From Dissophora ornata (lineage: Eukaryota > Mortierellomycota > Mortierellomycetes > Mortierellales > Mortierellaceae), in assembly GCA_025201705.1 (NCBI GenBank), contig MU616703.1, positions 2,722 through 41,804 of the forward strand: 39,083 nucleotides of DNA, written 5' to 3'. The notes below the pieces were generated by a model. That model made no database searches and was not told the DNA's origin. It was given only the letters and a program-made list of their open reading frames with translations. Both the position numbers and the translations under genes were made by a program. The number at the start of each line of letters is the position of its first letter. Position 1 is the stretch's first letter. This document shows, one piece after another, positions 9,242 to 18,697 of the stretch.

Positions 9242-10232
9242 TTTTGGGTGCTGCCATGTGTCTATTACACTTTAGTATGCACCCATTGCGCATGGCGGCT
9301 CGACTAACGATTGATGCGTACACTCTACAAATTATAGTTACAAGACCATGATCAATTGGGCGTCGCTGGTCCTGCTACTGTTCTCGGTTTCTCTATTGAC
9401 GACTCAGTCGCACTGTGCTCAGGACTCTCCAGGACTTTTTTACCTTGTCCTCATCTTCTCGTTGCTCGGCTATCTATGTCTAGCGATGCTGTTATTGCTT
9501 TGGTTCTTGGTGGTATTTTGTCTCAATGGTCTGGTGGTCGTGCTCGAATTGTTTGGCGTAGGACCGAGAGTAATGCAATGGCAGGGCGCTACTCAGGACA
9601 TGCTGGACGACATCCCGATTGTCAAGTATACAAAGCATGATCAGAATACCCTACCGTCGGCACCAGTGCAGCCACCAGAGCCAGCATCGACATCTCTGGC
9701 CGAGAAAGGCGCTGAGACTGTAGCTCCTCCAAGCATTGTCGTATCAGAGGACTCTACAGGATTGCAAAGACTACAATCTGGAGAGCACGGTGCTTCTCCA
9801 AAGAGCGTGACAATCGACATTGAACCGACTATCAAAGTTGAGGACGGGCACAGGGAGTTGTCGCCCACAGACCCTGTATCTTCCACCGCTGGAGTAAGAG
9901 AGGACGAGGACTCAAGCAACATGCTGGAACTGGAGCACCTCAGCTCTGAGGAACAGGAGTCGGCAAGCCGCATTTCAACGTCGTGCTCAATCTGCTTGTG
10001 CGACTATGAGGACTTGGAGGAGCTCCGACACTTGCCCTGTAACCACTATTTCCATAAGGAGTGTGTGGACGAGTGGCTGAAACTCAAGCGAACATGTCCG
10101 CTGTGCAAGTATGACATCGCTCGGGCCAGCCGCGGCAGCAAGATGTGGACTCGACGTGGTAGCAGTAGTCGTGGGCGCCACCGGAGAAATGGCAGTGAGT
10201 CTAGGCGTCTCTCGCTTGGCTCTCGACGATAA
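8473..10232 (+). CDS. Multi-spanning membrane RING-H2 E3 ubiquitin ligase
   Basis: Exons 8473-8898, 8986-9170 and 9338-10232 give 501 residues, with introns of 87 and 167 nt. The first 110 residues are Pro/Ser-rich. Hydrophobic segments follow at about 160-185 (FYLLIFLALYLL), about 212-226 and about 238-276 (probably two spans), suggesting about four membrane passes. A charged linker leads to a RING-H2 at 420-460, CSICLCDYEDL...LPCNHYFHKECVDEWL...CPLCK, with all eight zinc ligands present. The RING should recruit an E2 and ubiquitinate membrane or lumen-adjacent substrates. The exact subfamily is unclear. Use of a strong intron (donor A|GTGAGT at 10195, acceptor ctctttccag ending 10354) would replace the last residues and end the frame at TAA 10369-10371 (494 residues), overlapping the proposed Bsd2 start. 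The ATG at 8473 is the first in frame. Confidence 0.87.
9209..9238 (+). repeat. (GT)15 microsatellite in intron 2 of the RING gene
   Basis: Fifteen GT units follow a GTTT run. The array lies inside the intron 9171-9337 and does not affect coding. Confidence 0.9.
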
Positions 10233-10370
10233 TCTCTGTAGTGGCACGGCTTAGCCCTTTTCCCTTGTACAAAATGCACATGATACCATAAACAGCCCTT
10301 TTTATTTAATTTCAATTCGACTGTTCCATATCCGCACACCTCCTCTCTTTCCAGAACCTGCCGCTCTGTA

Positions 10371-11950
10371 ATGCCAATGGTCCATTGTTACGCCAAGGTA
10401 TCTTACCCATAGCCTATGCAAGGCACGTCCTCTTGCATATCTTCATTGTCCCTGTACCTGGGTCTTAGACTAAGCCCCACCATTGCTCTGGCTATGACCG
10501 GCTCTAAACTCTCATCTTTTTCAGGTTTCTCCTGTCAACCAGGATGAAACGCATCATAACGCTGGCTCCACGTCTTCTGCCACTCTCCACGCCAGCAGCA
10601 GCACTGAGGACGTCTTCAGCGATGATAACATAGCTCTAACATCGGCTTGGACTGAAGTGGAGAGAGAAAATAATGATCCAACCCTTTCCTCTGCGATAGA
10701 CGGATCTTTGTTCCAACATCAGCAGCAGCAGCAACAGCGTAATCACATCTTAGAGGAGCCACACAGCAATACGTTTACCAGGAAATGGGGTAGACATTGG
10801 CGTATACCCAACCCGTTCTCGTTCTCGTCTCTCTCCTCCACTTCAACTGCATCCTCCTCCTCCTACGTGTTGGTCGCAGGAGCTCATCCATCATCTACGT
10901 CAGCGTCATCTTCAACAAGAAGGATTCCTCGTCCAGCTACTTCTGACGGAGTGTTTGCGAATATATCTGCCAAGCCGGAGGTTGAAAGCCAAAAAGACAA
11001 TGAACAACACCCACCGGTACGAGAACTAAAACGCCAACAACTACACAATGGAATTGTTTGACCATTGTTTCGCATCCCTAACTCACCTTTATTTTATCTG
11101 CCACTGCACCATCTCCTAACCTCCATCCCTCACTCTCACAAAAAAAAAAAGACGTACGATTCTGCTGCCCAGGACATAACGCCGCCTTATTTCGAAATGA
11201 CGGTTGACGACTCCTCGGAAGTGTTTGCAGGCGAGATTCTTGTCGAGGGTCTTCCTGTCGGGAGTATTTTCCAGTTCCTTTGGAATGTTGCTGGTACGGA
11301 AAAAAAAAATCCCCAAGATAGCGTGATGTTTGTTTGGCCCCTTTCTTTTCCTTCGCCCTAACCACACAGATTTTCATCAATGCAAAAAAAAAAAAAAAAA
11401 AAAATAGTGGCTCTCAGCTTCCAGTTTTTTGGGGTTCTTTTGACGTATCTGTTGCATAACTCGCATGCTTCAAAGGTCTGTACTTTTTGGCGTTTGCGTT
11501 TGCCTTGTTACTTGCTTCCAATATTCCTGCGAATGTTCTTTTAACCGAAAAGCATGCAATTGTCATGAAAAACAATGCAAACAGGCTGGATCCATGGTAG
11601 GACTGGGCATGACACTACTCAACTTTGGAATACGGATGAGAGGAGGATTCACGATGCTGGAGGACGACAGCAACTCGCTTGATATGGGACCTACCACTGG
11701 CACTGCAGGCGAGATCACGCAGGTCGATAAACCTCTGCTTGTGGATAACACTGGCTATGTCGGTGTTTCGGACCCTCGTTACGGATCAAGTGCAGATTCA
11801 GGGCAGATGGACTGGTTGGAGACAGAAACGGAGAGCCGCTGGGTATCGCTGATCCTGATGGTCATTGGATGGGTGGTTATCGTTAAGGCTCTGACGGAGT
11901 ACGTAGCCGCCAAGCGAATGGCTAGGATTACCAGCTCTGCCGAAGAATAA
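10371..11950 (+). CDS. bsd2: Bsd2/NDFIP-family membrane adaptor of Rsp5/NEDD4 ubiquitin ligase
   Basis: Core exons are 10525-11016, 11152-11293, 11408-11475 and 11585-11950, with introns of 135, 114 and 109 nt. A small first exon 10371-10397 (ATG, donor AAG|GTATCT) joins in frame and is my proposed start. Otherwise the first ATG is 10657. The N-terminal half is Ser/Thr- and Gln-rich. The conserved part reads AAQDITPPYFEM, EGLPVGSIFQFLWNV, LSFQFFGVLLTYLLHNSHA and VGLGMTLLNFGI, with a last membrane span LILMVIGWVVIVKALTEY. This is the three-span layout of Bsd2/NDFIP proteins, which hold Rsp5 on Golgi and endosomal membranes to sort transporters to the vacuole. The WW-binding PPTY forms only after splicing 11016 to 11152. 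The neighbouring upstream gene is a membrane RING ligase. The family is clear; the 5' end is tentative. Confidence 0.88.
11384..11404 (+). repeat. A-tract in intron 3 of the Bsd2 gene
   Basis: A run of about 21 adenines ends just before the acceptor at 11406-11407. Another A9 run follows the donor of the same intron. Confidence 0.8.
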
Positions 11951-12105
11951 TCAATGAAGAAAATTGGTGGCGTGCAGTTGACAGGGAGGCTTTGTCTTTT
12001 TTATTTTTATTTTTTTGTCACTGATCTGCCAGGCTGCCCTTCCTTTCATCACTCCTGTCAAATTCAAAGACGGATACGTCGTGGTGCACTTGAAGATTAC
12101 AGATC

Positions 12106-13616
12106 TCAGGCTTGGGGACAGTTGCGGGACTACATCGCAAGCGAAAAGGAGATATAGTTGATAAAACGGGTCGGTCAGAGTAGAGCTCGATCCAAGTGGT
12201 GAACATAGCACGCACACGTTATTTTCTCTTACAATGTGACCCTCCTGATTGCACTTAAAGCAAACCGGGGCTTGGGCCAGGGATTGGGGACAGTCGCGAG
12301 ACTACNNNNNNNNNNNNNNNNNNNNNNNNNNNNNNNNNNNNNNNNNNNNNNNNNNNNNNNNNNNNNNNNNNNNNNNNNNNNNNNNNNNNNNNNNNNNNNN
12401 NNNNNNNNNNNNNNNNNNNNNNNNNNNNNNNNNNNNNNNNNNNNNNNNNNNNNNNNNNNNNNNNNNNNNNNNNNNNNNNNNNNNNNNNNNNNNNNNNNNN
12501 NNNNNNNNNNNNNNNNNNNNNNNNNNNNNNNNNNNNNNNNNNNNNNNNNNNNNNNNNNNNNNNNNNNNNNNNNNNNNNNNNNNNNNNNNNNNNNNNNNNN
12601 NNNNNNNNNNNNNNNNNNNNNNNNNNNNNNNNNNNNNNNNNNNNNNNNNNNNNNNNNNNNNNNNNNNNNNNNNNNAAAACAGGTCGGTCAGAGAAGAGCT
12701 CGATCCAAGTAGTGAACATAGCACGCACACATTATTTTCTCTTACAATGTGACCCTCCTGATTGCACTTATAGCAGACCAGGGCTTTGGGACCCTCAGGG
12801 CAATCCTTGCTCAAATGGCCAAAGCCATTACAGTTGTAGCACTTGACACCATTGGCTTTGCAATCACGCGAAAAATGATTGGCGCCTCCGCACTTGTAGC
12901 AAACGATGCGTCCATTTGAAGCGCCGCCGTGGGGGGGACCGCCCGCACCCATGTTCATACCAAAGTTGCGAGTGGGAGGAGCTCCATCGTAACGGGGCTG
13001 GTTGCGGCAATTGCGTGCCATATGCCCCTGTTCAATGAAGAGAAAATGAATGCCTGATCAGCACACGCGCACGTCCTTTTCTGTTTCCTGAAAACGATAA
13101 CGGCACTATGCATGTCCTTTAAGGGTGTTGAGAGTGGTGGACTTACAAACATGCCACAGTTGTAACAACGACCTGCGGCACCACCAGCTTGGCGCGCCAC
13201 CCTGATCGAGGGGCAATCAGCCTGGACATGTCCCACTATCAGAAAAAAAAAGCATACAGATTATTAAGGCAATTTGCCTTACGAGATGACCAGGACCAAA
13301 AGAATGACTACCCTTATCCTTGAAAACTGACCTCCTCCACAAGAGTAGCACTGCTTCGAGTCAGTTGTGCGGGGCTGCATGCACATGTTTGACTCATGGC
13401 CAGTCTGCTTGCAGTTGTAACAGAGACGCTCGGACTCTGTGCAGACGCTAGCGTAGTGGCCCACTAGCTCCCCATCGGATATTCAAGAGATTATGCCGCG
13501 GGTCAATTGGGAAATATAACATCACTTGTCTTCTGAGAGCACGGAACAGCCGCATTCACAACGCCTGAATGCCTACCATTGCCACACTTGAAACAACCTT
13601 TCCTTGGATACGACAT
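12106..13616 (-). CDS. gis2: CCHC zinc-knuckle nucleic-acid-binding protein, Gis2/CNBP family
   Basis: Exons 13616-13577, 13463-13332, 13235-13147, 13027-12746, 12301-12233 and 12129-12106 give at least 211 residues. Eight C-x2-C-x4-H-x4-C knuckles are visible, beginning CFKCGNVGHYASVC at residue 8. Yeast Gis2 and vertebrate CNBP usually have seven. The family binds single-stranded nucleic acid and mRNA, associates with translating ribosomes and, in yeast, enters stress granules. The last two knuckles each have their first half (CNQEGHI) at an exon end and their second half (SRDC or SRNC) at the next exon start. Introns 4 and 5 are near copies, so an intron-exon module has duplicated. Intron 4 contains the 370-N gap, so more exons may be hidden. 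The visible exons stay in frame. Confidence 0.92.
12130..12745 (-). repeat. Tandem intron-exon module in the Gis2-like gene
   Basis: The first 70 nt of intron 4 (12745-12676) and of intron 5 (12232-12163) differ at four positions by my count. The exon ends before them are also near identical (coding CNQEGHI), as are the exon starts after them (SRDCPQ and SRNCPQ). One unit is 69 nt of exon plus 103 nt of intron, 172 nt in all. Confidence 0.9.
12306..12675. other. Assembly gap of 370 N
   Basis: The gap lies wholly inside intron 4 of the Gis2-like gene, between a truncated first copy of the repeated intron and the acceptor GTAG before the exon at 12301. It interrupts a tandem repeat, so it probably marks collapsed or unresolved copies. 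Confidence 0.95.
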
Positions 13617-14195
13617 GATTAAAAAACAACAACAAAATAACACCTCTAGTTGATACCGCGCTAACAAGGTCCCTTGTTAGACGATGCCATCGATGTAGAG
13701 TATAGTTGATATCCTGATTGGTATGAAGTGTAAAGCCCGACGGCGACCAAAAGGACGAAGCTCTTTTCGGAGACAATTGTAAGAGAAATAATAAACAACG
13801 GACTAGAATGCATGCCACTCGCGTGCATCCTCCTTAGGGTTGGTGTCCATGATCGCACAAGCGTTGTGATCCCGAGTCAATAACTTTCTGTGATTACCTC
13901 GAGATTCGACCGATTGTTGTTGATGCAGGGAGCAATAGAAACACCCGCTCCTCAACTCGCCTTGTGTCTTGGGCGACACGTGACTTAGGAGAGATCTCCA
14001 CCTGAGTTCCCAGAATTCCACCCTCACCATCCTTCCGGAACTGGGCAGCTCGTGGCTTAATGGCATTAATAATACGCGCGTTGAAAGCTGCCAATTGATA
14101 TTTTTTTGGTTTCTCTTTTTTTAAAAGTTCTTTTTGTTTGAATATTTCGAGCGGGTACGGGTGCAGTGAAAATTGATATACGGAAAAGATGTTCT
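13617..14195. other. Intergenic stretch between Gis2-like and 14-3-3 genes
   Basis: This 580-bp region lies between two minus-strand genes and should hold the 14-3-3 3' UTR and the Gis2 promoter and leader. A CACGTG hexamer is at 13977-13982. One open frame of uncertain status is listed separately. Confidence 0.5.
13803..14066 (-). CDS. Uncertain 87-residue open reading frame
   Basis: This frame starts at a genuine ATG (14066) and ends at a TAG (13803-13805). I recognise no family. The C-terminus (ACAIMDTNPKEDAREWHAF) has protein-like composition, while the middle (FYCSLHQQQSVESRG) does not resemble a known fold. A second open frame overlaps it at 14094-13894 but starts with TTG. It may be a small gene, an upstream exon of a leader, or chance. 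Its position between the 14-3-3 stop and the Gis2 start leaves little room for a separate promoter. Confidence 0.2.
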   Translation of the reverse strand: MPLSHELPSSGRMVRVEFWELRWRSLLSHVSPKTQGELRSGCFYCSLHQQQSVESRGNHRKLLTRDHNACAIMDTNPKEDAREWHAF

Positions 14196-15984
14196 CTAGT
14201 CTTCGGGGGCAGGCTCGGCCTCAGCCTCTGCTCTGGGGGCTGCTTGTGTCGAACAACAGGGACCATCAAGCACATGTCAATAAAACGTTGCAAAGTCGTC
14301 GTGAGATAGTCCAAATGTGTGTCGTCCAGGTTACGATGATGCGCAAAAACGCAGAATATATGGTAATAGAAATGTAGCGATGGTTAGCGCATAGCTTGAT
14401 ATTGAGCAGCTTTCGAGAAATACACAAGACAGGCATCACACATTACCCTCCTGCATATCCGAGGTCCAGAGAGTCAAGTTGTCCCTCAAGAGCTGCATGA
14501 TCAATGTAGAGTCCTTGTAGCTCTCTTCGCTCAGGGTATCCAACTCGGCAATGGCGTCATCAAAGGCCTGCTTGGCCAAGTGGCAAGCACGGTCGGGCGA
14601 GTTCAAGATCTCGTAGTAGAAGACAGAAAAGTTGAGGGCCAATCCGAGACGGATGGGGTGGGTAGGGGGCAACTCGGTGATGGCGACATCGCTGGCAGCC
14701 TTGTAGGCCTCCAGGGACTTGTCGGCAGCCTCCTTGCGCTTGTCGCCAGTGGCGAACTCGGCCAAGTAGCGGTGGTAGTCACCCTTCATCTTGTGGTAGA
14801 AGACCTTGGACTCGCCCAACTCGGCGTTGGGGATCAAGTGCTCCTCCAAGACCTTGAGAATATCCTGGCAGATCTCAGCAAGCTCATCCTCGATCTTGGT
14901 GCGGTAGGTCTTGATCATGGAAACATGGGCCTCCGAGCCCTTGGACTCCTCCTTCTGCTCAATGGAGGAAACAATGCGCCACGAAGCACGGCGAGCACCA
15001 ATGACGTTCTTGTAGGCGACGGAGAGAAGGTTGCGCTCCTCGACAGAAAGCTCCTTGTTGACGGATGCAACGTCCTTCATGTTCTTGACCATCTCTATCG
15101 AGCGCAGACATTAGAGACAACAGAAACGCGTGAGAATACTGGTGATTTAGAGCCTTGGGCTGGAGTGCCCTGGCGAAGGAAAGAACGGGGCCTCAAAAAT
15201 AAAGTGACGTGACAGAAGTTCACAGAAATCAAGGCCTAGAATATGGGTGCGCGCGGGGAGAGGCACCTCACAGTCCAGACCCGCCCGCAGGCGAGGCCTA
15301 CGACCAGTAAGGACCACAGCGGAGGGTGTTTAGTGGCGATAAGGGGTTGCGATGACAACGGGATATTGCTCTCGACCACTTGTTCGTTACTGATGGTGAT
15401 GTACAGAGCAGGGCCTTATCATCCATCCCGCGTGACCCAGGCAAGATGAAGACATCACAAACAATAGAACAAGGACGTGGGTCTGCAGCGGCGACACTCG
15501 CGATCACACGCAACCGGATGCATTTGCCCGTCGGCAAGGGGAAAGAGATGAGGACGCGAATGGAACAATCTGACGTGACCTGCAGCCCCTCATGACGCAA
15601 CACGCGACTGCGGTATTGTTCTTGTTCACAGAATTGCCCCAGATTCAAAGAAAGTATATGCAAGCATCCCACACGCGAGCTCGTGAGAGCCAAACAACCA
15701 AAAAGAAAGACAAGGGGGCGCATTCTTGCTTGACGACTTTTGCGGGTGATACGCGTCGCAGGCGTTGTGGTGCGGGGGGTTTTTTGGTTGACAGACGCGA
15801 CATTGTGTCGGAAACGAAGGGCAAGTGGGAGACGCAGGTGAGGGCAAGATGATGATGGAGGGTGTTCGCGATGATGGCCCTGGGGGGAGGTTTTTTTTTG
15901 GGCGTTACCTTCGTAGCGCTCGGCCTGCTCGGCGAGCTTGGCGAGGTAGACGTGGTCTTCGCGGGAGAGGGTGGTGTCAGCCAT
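14196..15984 (-). CDS. 14-3-3 protein
   Basis: Exons 15984-15909, 15094-14447 and 14242-14196 give 256 residues, the usual length of a fungal 14-3-3. Both family signatures are intact: [13 protein letters not shown] at 46-58 and [20 protein letters not shown] near 215. The protein forms dimers that bind phosphoserine or phosphothreonine motifs and regulate kinases, transcription factors and the cell cycle (Bmh1/Bmh2 in yeast, Rad24/Rad25 in fission yeast). It ends in a variable acidic tail ([12 protein letters not shown]) encoded by a short last exon. The first intron is 814 nt, by far the longest in the window, and the second is 204 nt. The ATG at 15984 starts the conserved [21 protein letters not shown] palindromic TATA element lies about 180 bp upstream. 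Confidence 0.97.
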
Positions 15985-18697
15985 TGTGTTTTTGAGAATT
16001 AGAAAGAGAGAGGAAGGGAGAGCAGGGGCAGGGATCGATAAGTCGATGGATGGATGGATGGTTTGTAGGAGAGGGAAAGAGGAGCAAAGAAGGGAGAAAA
16101 CAGTGGGGACGATCGATGGATGGGTGGATGGATTGGAGGGGAGGCGGGAGGGAGCTGGGGTATAAATATTTATACGAGTGAGCGACAGATGTAGCGGGGT
16201 ATTCTATTTTCTATTCTTTGCTATTCTCTTATTCTCTGCGATTCTTGGCCAGAAAATGATGTAGTCTGTCTCCATCTGGAATGAATGACCTTTTTAGTTT
16301 GAGTACTCAACACTTCGGCAACCTTCTTTTCCTCGCCAACAAATACAAAAAATAAAATAAAACCGCCCTCCACTCCCACCTCTCACGCACCCTGTTCGCC
16401 CTGGGGCTCAACCTCCCCTGCACTGTACGTTACGGGGCAGAAGGCACCGGCCCTGGCGTCCTGGCGCTGTGCCGATGTGGCTGGCGCAGGGCATGCATAC
16501 GAGCGCCCTGACGGTTGTGCTCGCTCGCAAAAGCGAACGCGCAGCACCGTACACACACACACACGCGGGTTTCATCTCTTCGCGTGCAGCGCATGTCCAC
16601 GTTGTTGACTCTCTCTTGTCCGCGCTTTTTTTTTGCATAGCAAGAAGAGTCAGTGGCCGCACTGTGTACACACATGGGTGGCATGCTGGCGATGGAGATG
16701 GAGATGGCGAGTTGCTACTTCTAGGCTGTGTCTACGCTACTAATATTACTATTATTGACATTGTCACGGCGGAGGATGCTCATCGCATGTCGGCCAACCG
16801 ATATCAAATGGACGGGTGGTTGGGTATTATTTTGTCCCGTGCCTCCTTGCTCTCCCCTTTTGCTTGCCGAAGTTGGGCTGCAAACAAACGTTGGCTTTGT
16901 TTTGGTTGTGTTCATATCTCTCTGCACGCAGTAACAGAATAGAAGAACAGTATAATAAAAATTAAAAGAGTTTCACGCTTGCCGAGCGGTATGTGGGACC
17001 AACAAATCTCCTCCCCCATCGAGGCACCTCCTCAGTTCCCCTTCCTCGGCGACGTATTCACGGCGCCTCCCTCCTTCTATCACTCGCTCTCTTCTTTTTC
17101 CACGTTCTCCCTCTCGCTGTCATCAGCCTCTTCCTTCTCTTCTTCTTTCCTCGTCGTCAACGTCCCCGCTCTCTCTCTTCTCTCTTGCTCGCATTCTCGC
17201 CCACCACTACACTGGACAGCCATTAGACAATGAAACAACCTTGCCGAGCACGCAGCTTTTTGCCGACAATGTCATGGAGTGCAGTAATTATTCCAAGGAC
17301 ACTCCGTGTACTGTGAGCGTGCATATCCCTGCAACATTAACGAGAGGTCGTGTTCCTCCCCCATGCCAACATTGCTCCCTCAGCGTCGTGTGTGCGTTGT
17401 TGTGGCGGATCGCGAAAAGCGCACTCGAACCCAATCAAATCGGACAAAAAAAAATGAGAGAGACTGAGAGAGATCAAATTCATGCTCTCAGGTCCTTCGC
17501 TTCCCAGCTGACCCACATGACCTTGTTCGGCAACGCCCGACTTTTGAGATGGCGCGATTTGTGTGTGTGTGGCTGGCTGCCCTGTGGCCATGCCCATTGC
17601 TGTCAATGCCCATCAGCCAGTTTGTCTGTGCAGATGCATGGCAAACTGCACAGCCTTGATAATCACCATTGCATTACTACCTAATAATGCCAAAGAAAAA
17701 TAAAAGAGGCGTACGCGACGCGTGTATTACAACCAAACATATGCTTGACTAGGCTTTGACGAAAGGGACTGAGGCAACACAACGAGCGGAATGCCTTGCG
17801 ATGATTTGGCCAAGAGCAGTGGCGATGGATGGCTTCTTATACATCTCGCGCATCAACTAATGCCTGGTGTGCTGCATGTGAGGGGGAAGGACGTAGACCG
17901 GCTCTATGGATGCAGTAAGACTCTCTCCTTTGATTGCGGAATGAGGGGGCGGAAGTCAGAGAGAGAGGGAGAGAGAGAGAGAGAGAGGAGAAAGAGACTG
18001 GCAGAGCGACACAGAAAACACCGCGTACATCGACAATGCCCTTGCTTCGTCTCTGCTTGTGCACGGGAAAGGTCGCCTTTTACAGCCTGTCCTGGGAGAA
18101 GAGAAACAATCCGGACAGAAGGGAGAAAAGAAGCTGGGACTTGGGCGGTAGTTGCGATCTTGTGACTCTGCGAGCGCTGTTAATCTACGCAGACCGACGT
18201 GTCTTTGCGCGCGTCTGCCGGGACAACGAACCCAGGTAGATAAGAGACACGGCACGGACCAAAGGAAGAAACAGAAAGTGTGTGTTGATGCATACTCTTG
18301 TTTCTTGACGCACGCCCCCGTTTCTTGTGTGCTATGTGAATGCTGTCGTGTGTGTTGTATTCCCCTTGGATACCACACACACACTCTCTCTCCATTTTCA
18401 TTCTGTTGCGACACATATCACAAGGGACAGACACGAACGAAAACAATGAAAACTGGGGACGAGAACGAGACAGGAGCGCGAGTGTGAGAATGAAGGGTGA
18501 GTGTGAGGATACCATAGCCATGGAGCATTCTCTCTTCTAGCGCTTCACCTCCTCTCTCCCTCTCTCCCTCTCTCCCTTCTCCCCTTCTTCCTCTTGCTCT
18601 CTCCCCAACAACATTCAGGACACTCCCTTCTGTCGGACGAGCCCCTCTGCCAAATAGCTACTCAACAACCCGCGGATCGCTGACATCGGATCAACAA
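15985..18697. other. Divergent intergenic region (2.7 kb) between 14-3-3 and CKS1
   Basis: No gene was recognised. It contains a TATA element for 14-3-3, a GA-rich microsatellite near 17957-17990, a CA run near 16551-16563, a strongly pyrimidine-rich tract at about 17060-17200 and a (CTCTCC)-like tract at 18549-18600 just before CKS1. The open frames are low-complexity and lack splice-consistent homology. Confidence 0.55.
16161..16174 (-). promoter_or_regulatory. TATA box, 14-3-3 gene
   Basis: TATAAATATTTATA is a perfect palindrome 177-190 bp upstream of the 14-3-3 ATG. Its distance and context suit a core promoter with a leader of 100-150 nt. Confidence 0.6.

Noticed and set aside
10140..10525. 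RING-Bsd2 single fusion protein
   Set aside because: It would need a weak phase-2 donor near AT|GTGGAC. The strong donor at 10195 leads to a stop, and the ORF has its own stop at 10232.
15298..15984. 228-residue minus-strand frame starting at the 14-3-3 ATG
   Set aside because: It is exon 1 of 14-3-3 read through its first intron. The homology resumes at 15094 after splicing.
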